8,260 nucleotides of DNA from Clostridia bacterium. Lineage in GTDB: Bacteria > Bacillota_A > Clostridia > Oscillospirales > Acutalibacteraceae. The translations under genes were made by a program, and so were the position numbers. Below are positions 6,798 to 8,260 of this stretch, piece after piece. Position 1 is the first letter of the stretch, and each line of letters begins with the position of its first letter. The notes under the pieces were generated by a model. It made no database searches and had not been told where the DNA came from. It saw only the letters and a list, made by a program, of their open reading frames with translations. The DNA is taken from the NCBI GenBank assembly GCA_017549665.1, contig JAFYUD010000178.1, positions 1 to 8,260 of the forward strand, in the 5' to 3' direction.

Positions 6798-7733
6798 TTA
6801 TTTACAATTTGTTTTTGCTATAAGATATTTGGGTCTGTCTTTTACTTCTGTATATATTCTTGCCAGATACTCGCCCACTATGCCGATACTGATAAGTATA
6901 AGTCCGCCGATAAAGAGAATTGCGAACAATACCGCAACTGAAGTAAATAAAAATACGATATCAGACACTGCAGCTGCAATTATCATTCCTACTGCGTATA
7001 AGCCGCTGATAATCATAAGTAAAATTCCAAGATACAGAGGTATTCTCAATGGTGATGATGTATAACCGATTATACCGTCCATTGCATATTTAAAAAGCTT
7101 GGTGATAGACCATTTTGTATCACCTGCGGCTCTTTCTCTGTTTTCATGGGGGAACCACTTGGTATTGAAGCCTACCCAGCTGAAAATTCCCTTTGTGAAA
7201 CGAATATTTTCTTTCATAGCAAGAATTGAATCAACCACATTTCTGTTCATGATTCTGTAATCCTGGGCGCCGTCATCAATATATGTTTCTGAAATCTTAT
7301 TTACGACCTTGTAGAAAGATGCAGACAGCATACTCTTGAACTTCTGCTCACCTTTTCTGTCAACACGGCGGCATGCTGCAACATCGTAGCCCTCTTCATC
7401 AACAGCCTTAAGCATTTCAGGAATGAGGTCGGGAGAATGCTGAAGGTCAGCATCTATAAAACCGACATAGTCACCGGTACAGTTTTCAAGGCCTGCAAGC
7501 ATCGCAGCCTCTTTGCCGAAATTTCTTGAAAATGAAATATATTTTATTCTGGCATCATTCTTTGCAAATGACTCAACAATATTCTGTGTTTCATCACGGC
7601 TGCCGTCATTTACAAAAAGCAGTTCAAACTCATAATTACTGCAATTATCTGCCACAGCAGTCATTTCCTTATAAAAAGCAGGTAAAACCGCCTCTTCGTT
7701 ATAACACGGAACTATAATTGAAAGTTTTTTCAT
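6798..7733 (-). CDS. GT2 family glycosyltransferase with two C-terminal membrane helices (GtrB/DPM1-like)
   Basis: Starting from the ATG at 7731-7733 the product is 311 aa. A GTG three bases upstream (7734-7736) is an alternative start. AAGGA lies 9 bases before the ATG and 6 before the GTG, so both are possible; the ATG gives the family-typical MKKLSIIVPCYNE. The GT-A domain shows VPCYNEE (8-14), VNDGS (41-45) and the metal-binding DADLQ (94-98), plus DDGAQDYR (153-160) and GDTKWS (204-209). Two hydrophobic helices (about 230-257 and 260-288) and the tail EYLARIYTEVKDRPKYLI follow, as in polyprenyl-phosphate glycosyltransferases. Such enzymes move a sugar from a nucleotide donor to undecaprenyl phosphate at the inner membrane face for later glycosylation of surface polymers. 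No GtrA flippase or GT-C partner gene is visible here. It is the first gene of the six-gene cluster. Confidence 0.9.
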   Translation of the reverse strand: MKKLSIIVPCYNEEAVLPAFYKEMTAVADNCSNYEFELLFVNDGSRDETQNIVESFAKNDARIKYISFSRNFGKEAAMLAGLENCTGDYVGFIDADLQHSPDLIPEMLKAVDEEGYDVAACRRVDRKGEQKFKSMLSASFYKVVNKISETYIDDGAQDYRIMNRNVVDSILAMKENIRFTKGIFSWVGFNTKWFPHENRERAAGDTKWSITKLFKYAMDGIIGYTSSPLRIPLYLGILLMIISGLYAVGMIIAAAVSDIVFLFTSVAVLFAILFIGGLILISIGIVGEYLARIYTEVKDRPKYLIAKTNCK

Positions 7734-7756
7734 CACTTCACATCCTTCAATTAATT

Positions 7757-7765
7757 AGTATATCA
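7757..7765 (-). promoter_or_regulatory. Extended -10 promoter for the minus-strand operon
   Basis: On the minus strand the bases read TGATATACT, an extended -10 (TGn) joined to a near-consensus TATACT at 7757-7762. No good -35 is found 16-18 bases upstream, which is tolerated by extended -10 promoters. The start point would lie near 7750, giving a leader of about 15-20 bases before the GT2 gene that includes its AAGGA ribosome site. Confidence 0.55.
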
Positions 7766-7806
7766 CAAATTTCCGACGAAATAAATAGTTTTGACAAATT
7801 TTTATA

Positions 7807-7835
7807 TTGACTTAATCATTGTTTCACTGTAAAAT
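7807..7835 (+). promoter_or_regulatory. Sigma-A-type promoter of the small lysine-rich protein
   Basis: TTGACT (7807-7812) and TAAAAT (7830-7835) are separated by exactly 17 bases in an AT-rich region. The predicted start is near 7842. GGAG at 7853-7856 lies 7 bases before the ATG at 7864. A second TTGACA occurs at 7791-7796, but no good -10 is at the right distance. Confidence 0.75.
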
Positions 7836-7863
7836 ATGTATATAAATTTTTTGGAGTGTAAAA

Positions 7864-8187
7864 ATGGGACTTTTAGATAAATTAAAGAAAAAAAAGAAGA
7901 AAAAGAATAACGAAACCAGAGGCAAATTTGAAAGAATTGAAGTTAACGGCAAAGCATTGCCTATACTCAACTTCTATCTTTTTACAAACAATGAAGAACA
8001 GAAGCGATATATGGAAATTACTTCTTATGAAGAAATTCCTGACCTGCACTATTCTGAGGTTACTATAAATGTAATTCTTACTACCAAAAAGCTGACAGCA
8101 ACCGGCAAATTTGCTGATGCCTTTCCGAAAGGCAGATTCAAGGTCTACAAGTTTGAAATTCTCGATCTTAAAGAATACTACATATAA
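7864..8187 (+). CDS. Orphan 107-aa protein with poly-lysine N-terminus, unknown function
   Basis: I do not recognise this family. The protein starts MGLLDKL, followed by seven consecutive lysines (K8-K14) and NN. The rest (about 20-107) alternates charged and hydrophobic residues in a pattern suggesting a small soluble beta-rich domain, ending in LKEYYI. No signal peptide, membrane helix or cysteine is visible. A cationic amphipathic beginning like MGxxDKLKK also occurs at the start of membrane-associated proteins such as FtsY, so binding to membrane surface or nucleic acid is possible but unproven. The gene is monocistronic, with its own promoter, a GGAG ribosome site 7 bases upstream and an immediate terminator. 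That clean set of signals makes it a real gene. The lysine codons lie in an A-rich stretch containing eight A in a row (7888-7895). Confidence 0.8.
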   Translation: MGLLDKLKKKKKKKNNETRGKFERIEVNGKALPILNFYLFTNNEEQKRYMEITSYEEIPDLHYSEVTINVILTTKKLTATGKFADAFPKGRFKVYKFEILDLKEYYI

Positions 8188-8189
8188 AA

Positions 8190-8216
8190 AGAAAGGACTT
8201 AATTCAAGTCCTTTTT
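8190..8216 (+). terminator. Rho-independent terminator of the small protein gene
   Basis: AAAGGACTT (8192-8200) pairs perfectly with AAGTCCTTT (8206-8214) around an AATTC loop, with extra A-T and G-T pairs outside. A seven-base T run (8212-8218) follows. It begins two bases after the stop codon. Confidence 0.88.
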
Positions 8217-8238
8217 TTATTGCCATAAAAAAATGCCT

Positions 8239-8260
8239 CCTGCGGCTTTTACACCGCAGG
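8239..8260 (-). terminator. Hairpin at window edge, probable terminator of a gene converging from the right
   Basis: CCTGCGG (8239-8245) pairs with CCGCAGG (8254-8260) around an 8-base loop. An A run at 8227-8233 lies to the left, which becomes a T run on the minus strand after the stem. The bases at 8234-8238 could extend the stem if the sequence beyond the window continues the palindrome. The direction is therefore most likely minus, but the partner gene is not in view. Confidence 0.55.

Noticed and set aside
6498..6941. Plus-strand open frame of 147 codons
   Set aside because: It is antisense across three well-supported minus-strand genes (trmK, DUF1858 and the end of GT2), lacks a ribosome binding site and shows no recognisable domain.
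7882..8226. Minus-strand open frame of 114 codons opposite the small lysine-rich protein
   Set aside because: Its beginning overlaps the terminator and it has no ribosome site. The plus-strand gene has promoter, ribosome site and terminator in the right places. Its run of Leu and Phe is simply the complement of the lysine codons.

Overview
The window looks like chromosomal DNA from a low-to-moderate GC Firmicute, most likely a gut Clostridium-type bacterium of the Ruminococcus/Oscillospiraceae kind. That placement is an inference. It rests on AT-rich third positions, strong AGGAGG-type ribosome binding sites, a TrmK/Nif3 gene pair as in Bacillota, a sodium:alanine-type symporter, and a secreted glycoside hydrolase with carbohydrate-binding-like modules.

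Layout. Bases 1-540 (+) are the 3' end of an AGCS-family sodium:amino acid symporter gene. Bases 541-849 are a noncoding convergent spacer. It holds a bidirectional terminator (741-776), several predicted hairpins, and two perfect 23-nt copies of one repeat in inverted orientation (560-582 and 814-836). One copy lies just after the stop codon of each converging gene.

Bases 850-7733 are all minus strand and form one tight six-gene cluster. In transcription order it reads: a membrane-anchored GT2 glycosyltransferase, a 65-aa DUF1858 CxxC protein, trmK (tRNA m1A22 methyltransferase), a Nif3/YqfO-like metal protein, rqcH (NFACT ribosome quality-control factor), and a secreted clan GH-A, GH39-like glycoside hydrolase. 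Gaps run from 19 bp down to 4-bp ATGA overlaps, so co-transcription and translational coupling are likely. A minus-strand extended -10 promoter lies at 7757-7765.

Bases 7737-7863 are a divergent promoter region. A near-consensus plus-strand promoter (7807-7835) drives an orphan 107-aa lysine-rich small protein (7864-8187), which ends at its own terminator (8190-8216). The window closes inside one more hairpin (8239-8260), probably the terminator of a gene converging from the right.

How the genes fit together. The cluster core (trmK, nif3, rqcH) is housekeeping linked to tRNA modification and translation rescue. The flanking GT2 and secreted hydrolase act on glycans at or outside the envelope, and their place in this operon is not explained by function. 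The most unexplained signals are the paired 23-nt repeat with its hairpins in the convergent spacer and the poly-lysine/poly-A start of the orphan small protein. I found no tRNA, rRNA, CRISPR array, transposase or phage gene.
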